From contig CBFHRN010000015.1 in NCBI GenBank assembly GCA_965658275.1, positions 1 through 39,264 on the forward strand: 39,264 bases of DNA, in the 5' to 3' direction. The notes beneath the pieces are model-generated. The model did not search any database, had not been told where the DNA came from, and worked only from the letters and a program-made list of their open reading frames with translations. The translations under genes were made by a program, and so were the position numbers. Positions 25,290 to 32,233 of this stretch are shown here, in pieces. Origin of the DNA: Croceimicrobium sp965658275 (GTDB taxonomy: Bacteria > Bacteroidota > Bacteroidia > Flavobacteriales > Schleiferiaceae). Position 1 is the stretch's first letter, and the number at the start of each line of letters is the position of its first letter.

Positions 25290-26823
25290 GTTTAGATGAC
25301 CTTTTGGAGCTTAAAATTGTTCGTGTCCGATGATCAATATTTCGATCAGAGGTGGTATGCTTTTGCAAGATAGCCCTGTTTTCGGCCTGTACCATAGGAT
25401 GCTTTTTCATTTTCCAGAGGGTGTCTCGAGCCTTTTCATGGGCTTCTTTGAAGCTGACAATAGGATGGGGGTAATCCCGGCCCAGTTTGAAATTGTAAAA
25501 TTGCTCTTCCATGGGACTCAGCAACCAGGGTTGATGTAAAAAAGCATCGGGTAAATGGGCTAATTCGGGTACCCATCTGCGTATAAATTGCCCAGCGGCA
25601 TCTTTCTCTAGGGATTGTTTGATGGGATTGTAAATGCGAATGGTATTGATGCCCGTAGTGCTGCTTTGCATCTGGAATTGCGGAATATGAATTCCAGGTA
25701 TGTAATCGAGAAATCGCTGCGCAAGGTTATAATGCGCTTTTTGCCAAGGCTGCCAGAGAAGATGCGACCAAAAGCTAACTACCATGGCCCGCATTCTGAA
25801 ATTTAAATAACCCGTTTCTTGAACCGCACGCATACAGGCATCGACCAAGGGATAACCCGTGCGCCCCTCTTGCCAAGCAGCCCGGTATTCTGGATTAAAC
25901 TCTAGCCGAATGGAATCATAAGCCCGATTAAGATTTTGCTTTTCCATGCGCAGCTCCATCTCAAACTTTTGGATGAAATGGGAATGCCAATGCAAACGCG
26001 AAATAAAGGCGCGATGATCGGCTTTAGAAATTCCCAATTCATAACTATTCACGGCTGCCTGATAGATTTGCCGTAGGCTAAGATTACCCCAGGCTAAAGC
26101 CACGGAAAGCCGCGAACAGTGTTGCTGGCTAGCCTGCGGTTCGCCAATATGCTTTTGGTAGCCACGGATATCCTCTTGCAAAAACTTTTGCAGGCGGACT
26201 TGAGCGGCTTTTTCACCCACCGAAACAAAATTGCGATTCCATGGGGCCAGGCTTTGGATAAGTTCCGGTTTTAATCGGAAGTCTTCGATTAAAGCGACTA
26301 ATTCTGAATCATCCTGCCAGGCGTAAAGGACTTCCTTAGAGGGTTTGCTAGGACTGAGGCTTTTTTGCATGTAATCGCGCCAGGCTTCATCCCAGGCCTC
26401 ACGGTTTTTTCGACCGCGTTGCACACCATTGTGATCGAGCTCTTGCCATGGAATGTGACATGATTTTAGCCACTTAGCGATGGCTTTATCGCGATCATAA
26501 GTGATTTGAATGCCATGCTCCTTATGGGAGATTAGCTTGGAGACGGGCAGATGGCTGACTACGTGTTGCAAGAAGTTCAAAACATTACCTTGAACCAGCA
26601 AGAGCTGATGGCCCATGTCTTGGAGGCGAGCATTCATTTCTTGTAAGGAATGGTATTGGGCTTGCCAATGCCGCCAGCCAAAATCGGGCGAATCTTTAAT
26701 TAAATCTTCAAAACAGAAAAAGATGATGCTTCGATGGGAAGCCCGAAAGGCCTCAGCTAAAGCATCATGGTCTTCCCAGCGTAAGTCGCGCTTTAGCCAT
26801 ACCAATTGGATGGGCTCTCGCAT
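25282..26823 (-). CDS. Cryptochrome/photolyase family protein with atypical FAD loop
   Basis: 513 residues. The N-terminal Rossmann-like domain begins IQLVWLKRDLRWEDHDAL, typical of the family. The helical FAD domain follows with ISRLHWHSHFIQKFEME, GRTGYPLVDACMRAVQETG, LNFRMRAMVVSFWSHLLW and FIRRWVPELAHLP. Photolyases use blue light to split UV pyrimidine dimers in DNA. The loop that usually reads DGDxAxNNGxWQW is replaced here by YIPGIHIPQFQMQSSTTGIN, running into TIRIYNP. This pattern occurs in a distinct clade of bacterial photolyase-like proteins, so repair versus signalling is uncertain. The C-terminus is a basic tail. The stop is a genuine TGA. It is one base from the DUF429-like gene upstream. 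Confidence 0.92.
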   Translation of the reverse strand: MREPIQLVWLKRDLRWEDHDALAEAFRASHRSIIFFCFEDLIKDSPDFGWRHWQAQYHSLQEMNARLQDMGHQLLLVQGNVLNFLQHVVSHLPVSKLISHKEHGIQITYDRDKAIAKWLKSCHIPWQELDHNGVQRGRKNREAWDEAWRDYMQKSLSPSKPSKEVLYAWQDDSELVALIEDFRLKPELIQSLAPWNRNFVSVGEKAAQVRLQKFLQEDIRGYQKHIGEPQASQQHCSRLSVALAWGNLSLRQIYQAAVNSYELGISKADHRAFISRLHWHSHFIQKFEMELRMEKQNLNRAYDSIRLEFNPEYRAAWQEGRTGYPLVDACMRAVQETGYLNFRMRAMVVSFWSHLLWQPWQKAHYNLAQRFLDYIPGIHIPQFQMQSSTTGINTIRIYNPIKQSLEKDAAGQFIRRWVPELAHLPDAFLHQPWLLSPMEEQFYNFKLGRDYPHPIVSFKEAHEKARDTLWKMKKHPMVQAENRAILQKHTTSDRNIDHRTRTILSSKRSSKHE

Positions 26824-26824
26824 A

Positions 26825-27418
26825 TTAAACGTAAATCATGCCTTCTTCCGGATCACCATAGGTGCAGAAGTCGCCGCATTTGTAGGAAAGGGCTGACATT
26901 AGAGCCAAAAGTGCATCCAAATGATGCCAGGTCTTAATATCATTACTGTTAAAGCGTAAGGGTTCCTTGATGCATTCTTTAAGGTGCAGGGCGCATTCGC
27001 GCAAGGCGCTTTTAGACGACTTGTAACCAAATTTTTTCAGTTCGAAGCGATTGGCCATCAAACGCGGATAGGTTTCTTTGATGTCAATGCCTCGTGCTTC
27101 GAAGTTATCACGGAGTTCCATCGCTCTCGCCGCAAGGCCCCCTAAAAACATGGGCGACATGGCTCGAGTTTCCACATCGCATTTGCGAAAATGATAATTT
27201 GAATAACCGTGCATACCTTTATAAACCCCTGGTAAGCTCATAGGGGCATCCATAAAGATGAGCTTAGGCTTAAAGTGATCTACAGCATTGATGATAAATT
27301 CATCTGCATTTACCTTTTCCTCGGCCTCTAAAAAGAAGATGTTATTGTCTTGAAACAAGGCAATAACCGTGTTTCCAGATAATTTACTTCCGTAATCTAT
27401 CCCGAAGATGATATCCAT
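26825..27418 (-). CDS. DUF429-like protein (predicted RNase H fold)
   Basis: 197 residues. The motifs line up with the DUF429 family: the first strand FGIDYGSKLSGNTVIALF with an Asp, then LIFMDAPMSLPG, a YHFRKCDVETRAM block with R and D, IKETYPRLMANRFELK with a Glu, and WHHLDALLALMSALSY with the last Asp. The family is thought to have an RNase H-like nuclease fold; activity is unproven. Its place between an SRPBCC gene and the photolyase gene, with gaps of 6 and 1 bases, makes a nucleic-acid role in the same operon plausible, but that is inference. Confidence 0.7.
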   Translation of the reverse strand: MDIIFGIDYGSKLSGNTVIALFQDNNIFFLEAEEKVNADEFIINAVDHFKPKLIFMDAPMSLPGVYKGMHGYSNYHFRKCDVETRAMSPMFLGGLAARAMELRDNFEARGIDIKETYPRLMANRFELKKFGYKSSKSALRECALHLKECIKEPLRFNSNDIKTWHHLDALLALMSALSYKCGDFCTYGDPEEGMIYV

Positions 27419-27424
27419 TCCTAC

Positions 27425-27871
27425 TTAGAAAATTTCTTTGATTGCTGTTTCGCGATGCTCAAATATGGCCCTTACCCTAGATTTAACCAATAGGGGATGA
27501 AAAAGTTGACCAATAGGTCCCAATGGTACTTTGTAATCGACAATATCTCGAATTTCGGTACCACCATCCTTTTCTTCAAAGAAGTGCTGATGATGCCAAA
27601 TGGAGAAGGGTCCTTCGATCATATCATCTGTAAAATATTCCAACTCCTTCACCTGATTAATGCGACTGGTCCAAGGCAGTGAAATCCCGAAAAGGGGCGC
27701 TACACTGTAAGAGATGATCATGCCGGGGTACATTTTTTCGGGTAAATCCGTTTTCACACGCATCTTCATTTCACTCGGGGTGAGCTTTAAAAGATTGCGC
27801 GGATCAGAAAAAAAGTCCCAACTGGTTTGTAGATCAGCGTTGATCCAAGATGTTGCTTCTATACGGTACAT
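27425..27871 (-). CDS. SRPBCC (START/Bet v1-fold) protein
   Basis: 148 residues from the ATG at 27871. A longer frame beginning with TTG at 27907 would start inside the T-run of a terminator and is rejected. The sequence WINADLQTSWDFFSDPRNLL, then LTPSEM, ISLPWTSRINQV, HHQHFFEEKDGGTEIRDIV and DYKVPLGPIGQLFHPLLV is typical of SRPBCC ligand-binding proteins. The bound ligand is unknown. Such genes are often found with photolyases in Flavobacteriia. It is the first gene of the operon that runs to DUF2452. Confidence 0.82.
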   Translation of the reverse strand: MYRIEATSWINADLQTSWDFFSDPRNLLKLTPSEMKMRVKTDLPEKMYPGMIISYSVAPLFGISLPWTSRINQVKELEYFTDDMIEGPFSIWHHQHFFEEKDGGTEIRDIVDYKVPLGPIGQLFHPLLVKSRVRAIFEHRETAIKEIF

Positions 27872-27905
27872 TGATGGAATTAACACCGAAGTGTCCACTC
27901 GGTTC

Positions 27906-27941
27906 AAAAAAAAATCCCGACCTCTTGAAAAGGTCAGGACT
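27906..27941 (-). terminator. Rho-independent terminator after the universal stress gene
   Basis: On the minus strand TCCTGACCT pairs with AGGTCGGGA (9 bp with one G-T pair; plus arms 27931-27939 and 27915-27923), loop of seven, then nine T. It begins about 30 bases past the stress-protein stop. Confidence 0.88.
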
Positions 27942-27970
27942 CTTTAGGTTTAGCTGGAAAATTCTAGAGA

Positions 27971-28852
27971 CTAGAAAGATTCCCAAATAGCATCGTATTT
28001 CACCTTCTTAGGGGTAATGCACATTACCGGAATATCGGAATGGTAGATTACCGATTGCACTTCGTTTCCTAAAAACAGATCACTAAGGCTGTCGGTACCA
28101 TCTTCTTCGATAATAACCACTAAGTCGCCATCATGCTCGTAGGCGTAGTTTAAAATATTACGCACTACGCCGCGGCGTTTCGGGTTTTCAATAATCTTAT
28201 GCTCACATTCTACCCCATGGTCGCGAATAAATTTCTCCACTTGGTTTACATGACCGCGTAAAATATTCATATTGGTTTCATCCTCTTTCACGGCTACCAC
28301 ATTTACCTTGGCCCCGAAAAGGCGGGCATATTCTAAAGTTGGACCCACTTTTTCCTTGCTATGGCGATCCATAAGCAAGGGGAAAATGATGGTGTTTACT
28401 TTTTCGATATTCTTCACCCCTTTAATGGTAACTACTGGAGGTTTAACTAAGGTTACGGTTCGGAAAGCGTTCGATCCAATTAAACGGGTACGAATGTTCT
28501 GAGGCTTACCATTGGTTCCCATTACCACAAGGTTGGCATCAATGAGGCTGCTTACGCGAGCAATTTCCTCGTATACCACGCCTTCGGCAATCATGGTGGT
28601 GAAAGGAATATTTGTTTCGGATTCGTATTTCGAACCCAGTTCTTTTAGCTTTTGACTAACTTGTTCTCTTAGCTCTTCTTTGTTGCTGGAAGAAGAGAAC
28701 ATTTTGGAGAAGAGACCTCCCTCCTCAATTACAGAAAGCAGAGTAATAGAAGCATTTTCAACAGCCTTTGCGAAGATCAAAGACTGGTCTAGCGCATTCA
28801 AGGATTGTTCAGAAAACCCAACTGGCACTAAAATTTTGAATGATTCAGACAT
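27971..28852 (-). CDS. Tandem universal stress protein (UspA family)
   Basis: 293 residues in two Usp domains, about 5-145 and 150-285. The first begins FKILVPVGFSEQSLNALDQS and contains LVVMGTNGKPQNIRTRLIGS, close to the ATP-binding G-2X-G-9X-G(S/T) pattern but with one extra residue before the last Gly. The second domain (NTIIFPLLMDRHSKEKVGPT, then LVVIIEEDG) lacks the glycine motif. Tandem Usp proteins respond to stress or starvation in the cytoplasm, generally through nucleotide binding. A -7 element lies 20 bases upstream and a strong terminator follows, so it is a single-gene unit. Confidence 0.88.
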   Translation of the reverse strand: MSESFKILVPVGFSEQSLNALDQSLIFAKAVENASITLLSVIEEGGLFSKMFSSSSNKEELREQVSQKLKELGSKYESETNIPFTTMIAEGVVYEEIARVSSLIDANLVVMGTNGKPQNIRTRLIGSNAFRTVTLVKPPVVTIKGVKNIEKVNTIIFPLLMDRHSKEKVGPTLEYARLFGAKVNVVAVKEDETNMNILRGHVNQVEKFIRDHGVECEHKIIENPKRRGVVRNILNYAYEHDGDLVVIIEEDGTDSLSDLFLGNEVQSVIYHSDIPVMCITPKKVKYDAIWESF

Positions 28853-28872
28853 ATTTATTTTTTCTTTGGAGC

Positions 28873-28880
28873 CAAATTTA
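28873..28880 (-). promoter_or_regulatory. -7 promoter element for the universal stress gene
   Basis: Minus-strand TAAATTTG fits TAnnTTTG, 20 bases upstream of the ATG at 28852, in the 51-base gap shared with the divergent phosphorylase gene. Confidence 0.45.
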
Positions 28881-28903
28881 ATTCAATCCCTTCGGTTAAC
28901 CAC

Positions 28904-29740
28904 ATGCGGACATCTGAAATAATCCTCAATCCTGATCAAAGCATTTATCACCTTCAGCTCAAAAATGGTGAAGTTCCTCCTACTGTTATTACGGTAGGAG
29001 ACCCCGAGAGGTTGGATTCTTTTAAACCTTTTCTAGATCAAATATTCTTTGAGCGCAGTAGTCGCGAATTTCGGTCGATTCGGGCTCGGGTAGGAGGACG
29101 CGAACTGCTCCTTATTTCTACGGGAATTGGTACCGATAATATAGATATCGTTTTTAATGAGCTACACCTGGCTTATGCTTGGGACTTAGCCGACCGAAAG
29201 CCAAAAGCAGAGGTGTTAGAACCACTTAAGGTGATACGCCTAGGCACCAGTGGAGCTTTGCAAGATGAGGTGGAGATCGACAGTATACTAATGTCGGAAG
29301 CGGCCTTGGGTTTTGATGGCCTCATGTATTTCTACGATTGGAAAGGGGACTTTGTGGAGGTGCCTGGACTCGCATCCATTCCTAAACCCTATCTGGCTTT
29401 GGCCGATTCGGAGCTTTTACAGCAATTTTCCGCTTTGGCCGACCATAGAGGGCTTACCCTTACCGCCAATGGTTTTTATGGGCCGCAAGGGAGATCGATT
29501 GCCCTGCCAGCGGCACCAGCCGATTTTTTAAAGACCCTGCAAGCCTTCAAATACAAAGGATTAAGTATCACTAACTTGGAAATGGAAACCGCGGGGATCT
29601 ATGGTCTAGGAGGGGCTTTAGGCATGCAATGCCTTTCGCTATCCGCTATTTTGGCGAACCGTATGAAAGGTAGCTTCAGCAAAAACCCCGCAGCAGTTGT
29701 GGATAAACTGATCCGCGGGGCTTTGGATATCTTGGCCTAG
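28904..29740 (+). CDS. Nucleoside phosphorylase (uridine phosphorylase-like)
   Basis: 278 residues of the PNP/UDP family. Conserved blocks: TVITVGDPERLDSF (phosphate loop), LLISTGIGTDNIDIVFNEL, VIRLGTSGALQ, GFYGPQGR and ITNLEMETAGIYGLGGALG, where EMET contacts the ribose. The enzyme cleaves nucleosides with phosphate to give a base and ribose-1-phosphate in salvage. The GFYGPQGR segment and overall style favour uridine phosphorylase, but purine activity cannot be excluded. A small GC hairpin followed by TTTT lies at the stop (29734-29750) and may end the transcript before convergent rny. Confidence 0.85.
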   Translation: MRTSEIILNPDQSIYHLQLKNGEVPPTVITVGDPERLDSFKPFLDQIFFERSSREFRSIRARVGGRELLLISTGIGTDNIDIVFNELHLAYAWDLADRKPKAEVLEPLKVIRLGTSGALQDEVEIDSILMSEAALGFDGLMYFYDWKGDFVEVPGLASIPKPYLALADSELLQQFSALADHRGLTLTANGFYGPQGRSIALPAAPADFLKTLQAFKYKGLSITNLEMETAGIYGLGGALGMQCLSLSAILANRMKGSFSKNPAAVVDKLIRGALDILA

Positions 29741-29759
29741 CAGGCCTTTTAGAGGCTAT

Positions 29760-31298
29760 CTAGCGGGCCACATTTACCGCTCGAGTTTCTCGAATTACGG
29801 TAATCTTTACCTGGCCAGGATAGGTCATTTCATTTTGAATTTTCTGCGAAATATCGAAGCTGATTTTAGCAGCATCGGCATCACTTACCTTATCGCAGTC
29901 TACCATTACCCGTAGCTCACGACCTGCCTGCACCGCATAGGCTTGATTTACGCCGTTTTGAGACAAGGCCAATTGCTCTAAGTCTTTTAAACGCTGCATA
30001 TAGCTTTCTGCAATTTGACGGCGCGCTCCTGGGCGTGCTCCGGAAATACCATCACAAACTTGGATAATCGGAGAAATTAAGCTGGTCATTTCTACTTCGT
30101 CGTGATGCGCACCAATGGCATTGCATACTTCAGGTTTCTCCCCGAATTTCTCCGCCATTTTCATACCTAGGATGGCATGAGGCAATTCACTCTCCTCACT
30201 AGGTACCTTACCAATATCGTGCAGTAATCCGGCGCGCTTAGCAATCTTGGGGTTGAGTCCTAATTCGGAGGCCATAATACCGCAAAGGTTGGCTACTTCA
30301 CGGGAGTGTTGTAGTAGGTTTTGCCCGTAGGAAGAGCGATACTTCATACGACCCACCATACGCACCAATTCGGGGTGTAAGCCGTGTACACCTAGGTCGA
30401 TAGTGGTACGCTTACCTACTTCAAAGATTTCCTCTTCGATCTGTTTTTTGGTTTTGGCACATACCTCTTCAATACGAGCCGGGTGAATACGTCCATCGGT
30501 TACTAATTTGTGTAGTGATAAACGTGCGATCTCACGACGCACAGGGTCAAAACAACTTAGGATAATAGCCTCCGGGGTGTCGTCTACAATAATCTCCACA
30601 CCAGTGGCGGCTTCTAAAGCACGTATGTTACGACCTTCACGACCGATAATTCGACCTTTAACATCGTCATTTTCAATATTGAAAACCGACACTGAATTTT
30701 CTACTGCTTGCTCGGTGGCTACCCGCTGGATGGTTTGAATAACCACCTTACGCGCTTCTTGAGCGGCTGTAAGTTTGGCCTCCTCCATGGTAGTTTGAAT
30801 AAAGGCAGCCGCATCGGTCTTCGCTTCATTTTTAAGCGCTTCCAACAATTGGTTTTTAGCATCTTCCGGGCTCAGGCCTGAAATTACTTCCAATTGCTCA
30901 ACCTGGGTACGGTGCATTTTTTCGAGCTCTTTTTGAAGGCGCTCATTGGCCTCCAGTTTTTTACTAAGCTCTTCTTGCAGCTTTTGATTGGCGCGGTAAT
31001 CTTTTTTATTGTTCTCGGCATTTTCGCGCGCCTTTTGTTCTTTTTCCTTTACGCTGTTGTAGCGATCATTAAGCTTGCTTTCCCGCTTATTGATCACTTT
31101 TTCATGTTCTGCTTTTAGCTCAAGGAACTTTTCCTTGGCTTGAAGGATTTTTTCTTTTTTGATGCGCTCTCCTTCTTTTTGCGCTTCACTAATCAATGCA
31201 GCACCCTTATTCTTCAGGGCAGTTTGGTTAATGATCCAGGCTATGGCAAAGCCGCCTACAAGGGCGACTGCAGCCACGATGATTGTTGTGGTTTCCAT
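29760..31298 (-). CDS. rny: Ribonuclease Y
   Basis: 512 residues, the standard length. An N-terminal membrane anchor (about 5-24) is followed by a long, charged coiled coil (about 30-190). The KH domain has DDVKGRIIGREGRNIRALE. The HD domain has LLQHSREVANLCGIMASELG and RAGLLHDIGKV, and ends with QIQNEMTYPGQVKITVIRE in the C-terminal domain. RNase Y is a membrane-bound endoribonuclease that starts mRNA decay. It follows the structured RNA at 31313-31479 on the same strand, whose terminator lies only 14 bases before its ATG, so it needs readthrough or its own start. Confidence 0.97.
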   Translation of the reverse strand: METTTIIVAAVALVGGFAIAWIINQTALKNKGAALISEAQKEGERIKKEKILQAKEKFLELKAEHEKVINKRESKLNDRYNSVKEKEQKARENAENNKKDYRANQKLQEELSKKLEANERLQKELEKMHRTQVEQLEVISGLSPEDAKNQLLEALKNEAKTDAAAFIQTTMEEAKLTAAQEARKVVIQTIQRVATEQAVENSVSVFNIENDDVKGRIIGREGRNIRALEAATGVEIIVDDTPEAIILSCFDPVRREIARLSLHKLVTDGRIHPARIEEVCAKTKKQIEEEIFEVGKRTTIDLGVHGLHPELVRMVGRMKYRSSYGQNLLQHSREVANLCGIMASELGLNPKIAKRAGLLHDIGKVPSEESELPHAILGMKMAEKFGEKPEVCNAIGAHHDEVEMTSLISPIIQVCDGISGARPGARRQIAESYMQRLKDLEQLALSQNGVNQAYAVQAGRELRVMVDCDKVSDADAAKISFDISQKIQNEMTYPGQVKITVIRETRAVNVAR

Positions 31299-31312
31299 TT
31301 TGTTTAATTCAT

Positions 31313-31479
31313 AAAAAAACCCGCACCCTTTTCGTGTTTCGTCTAAACTCCGTTTAGACAGGATCGGAGTCCACCAGGAAATTTCGACCTTCCACTCTAA
31401 GGAGGCATGGTCTAGAAATCCTGAGCTAAACTCCTATTGTATTAATGTTGAGTTTAGCAAATACAGGAAAGGATGCGGG
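31313..31479 (-). ncRNA. ssrS: Structured RNA between zapA and rny, 6S RNA-like
   Basis: About 167 bases, minus strand. Its two ends form a 12-bp closing helix (CCCGCATCCTTT with AAAGGGTGCGGG, one G-T pair), and the 3' arm runs into seven T, so the closing helix doubles as a terminator. Inside are two perfect hairpins: GCTAAACTC/GAGTTTAGC (plus arms 31450-31458 and 31425-31433, 16-base loop) and GTCTAAAC-GGA-GTTTAGAC (31341-31359). A third stem-loop lies at GACC...GGTC in the centre. Length, rod-like closing and position beside zapA (6S RNA adjoins zapA in many bacteria) suggest 6S RNA, which binds sigma-RNA polymerase as a promoter mimic. The identity is inference; the structure is seen directly. 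Confidence 0.68.
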
Positions 31480-31504
31480 AAAAAATAATTCTAAAGAACT
31501 TTGC

Positions 31505-31795
31505 TTAGTCGATAGCTTGTTTCAACTTCTCTTCCAAAACCGAAAGCTTGCTCCCTACTTTGGATCCATCTACCAGATTATTGGTTTGGATTTTCTCCAA
31601 ACGTGAAGCCAATTGTAAGGCGCACATCGCGAGCAAATCTTGCTTATCTCGAACGGCATAACCGTCTTCGTATTTGCGCAAGATGCCGTCAATACTCTTG
31701 GCTGCTTTACGGATGTTTTCTTCCTCCTCACGTTTAATGGTAAGGGGGTATACCCGGTCGGCAATGGATATTTTTATCTTTAAAAGGTCTGACAT
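31505..31795 (-). CDS. zapA: Cell division protein ZapA
   Basis: 96 residues. The N-terminal LKIKISIADRVYPLTIKREE strand block, then ENIRKAAKSIDGILRKYE and DLLAMCALQLASRLEKIQ, match ZapA, which cross-links and stabilises FtsZ filaments at the division ring. The C-terminus is a short coiled coil (LSVLEEKLKQAI). The gene follows a ZapB-like coiled-coil gene after 16 bases and precedes the structured RNA by 25 bases, all on one strand. Confidence 0.92.
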   Translation of the reverse strand: MSDLLKIKISIADRVYPLTIKREEEENIRKAAKSIDGILRKYEDGYAVRDKQDLLAMCALQLASRLEKIQTNNLVDGSKVGSKLSVLEEKLKQAID

Positions 31796-31811
31796 ACTTG
31801 TCGGTCAGAAG

Positions 31812-32102
31812 CTATTCGTTTAATAAAGCTATACAGCGATCTATTTCCCGCATTAAAGAACCCAATTTTGCTTTTGCGGCTTTGGCCTCGTTTGGATCTT
31901 GTGCTAATCCTCGCGCCAAACGCATCCGTTCCAATTGCATTCTTAATTTTAGAACTTCTTCATCGCGTTCTTTCAGGCTTGAGCGCAGAGTTTGCAGCTC
32001 TTCGTCGTTTTTTTGCTGCTGACTCTTTAAAACCAGGTGTTCACTAACCAACTGATTGACTAGTACTTCCAAGTTTTTTATTTGCCCATCCAGTGATTTC
32101 AT
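31812..32102 (-). CDS. ZapB-like coiled-coil protein
   Basis: 96 residues from the ATG at 32102 (an upstream in-frame start at 32126 overlaps the -7 promoter element and is rejected). The protein is almost wholly a heptad-type coiled coil (LDGQIKNLEVLVNQLVSEHL, LRSSLKERDEEVLKLRMQLE), ending in LMREIDRCIALLNE. The sequence is too simple for a firm family call. A small coiled-coil gene directly before zapA is a common arrangement in Bacteroidota and suggests a division-ring partner (inference). It is the first gene of the unit, downstream of the best promoter in the window. Confidence 0.7.
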   Translation of the reverse strand: MKSLDGQIKNLEVLVNQLVSEHLVLKSQQQKNDEELQTLRSSLKERDEEVLKLRMQLERMRLARGLAQDPNEAKAAKAKLGSLMREIDRCIALLNE

Positions 32103-32123
32103 TGCTATTGAAGCTCTAATCTC

Positions 32124-32154
32124 CAAAGGTACTATTGCAAATGATTAAAACAAA
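32124..32154 (-). promoter_or_regulatory. Full Bacteroidota-type promoter for the zapB-like/zapA unit
   Basis: On the minus strand TTTG (plus 32151-32154) is followed, after exactly 19 bases, by TACCTTTG (plus 32124-32131). This matches the TTTG-N19-TAnnTTTG consensus of the Bacteroidota primary sigma factor. It fixes the zapB-like start at 32102. Confidence 0.75.
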
Positions 32155-32179
32155 TGCTTTGGGAAATCATGCAGGCTTC

Positions 32180-32211
32180 TTTAGGCTTAATTCTTGCAAT
32201 CCTTATTTTTG
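32180..32211 (+). promoter_or_regulatory. Promoter for the M23 peptidase gene
   Basis: TTTA (32180-32183), 20 bases, then TATTTTTG (32204-32211), close to the Bacteroidota consensus. Transcription would start about 15-20 bases before the ATG at 32234, which supports that start over one at 32135. Confidence 0.55.
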
Positions 32212-32233
32212 GCTATTAAAGCGATTCAAATTT

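Noticed and set aside
29734..29750. Terminator after the nucleoside phosphorylase gene
   Set aside because: The stem has only four GC pairs and a short T-run, so I mention it in the gene entry but do not list it as a feature.
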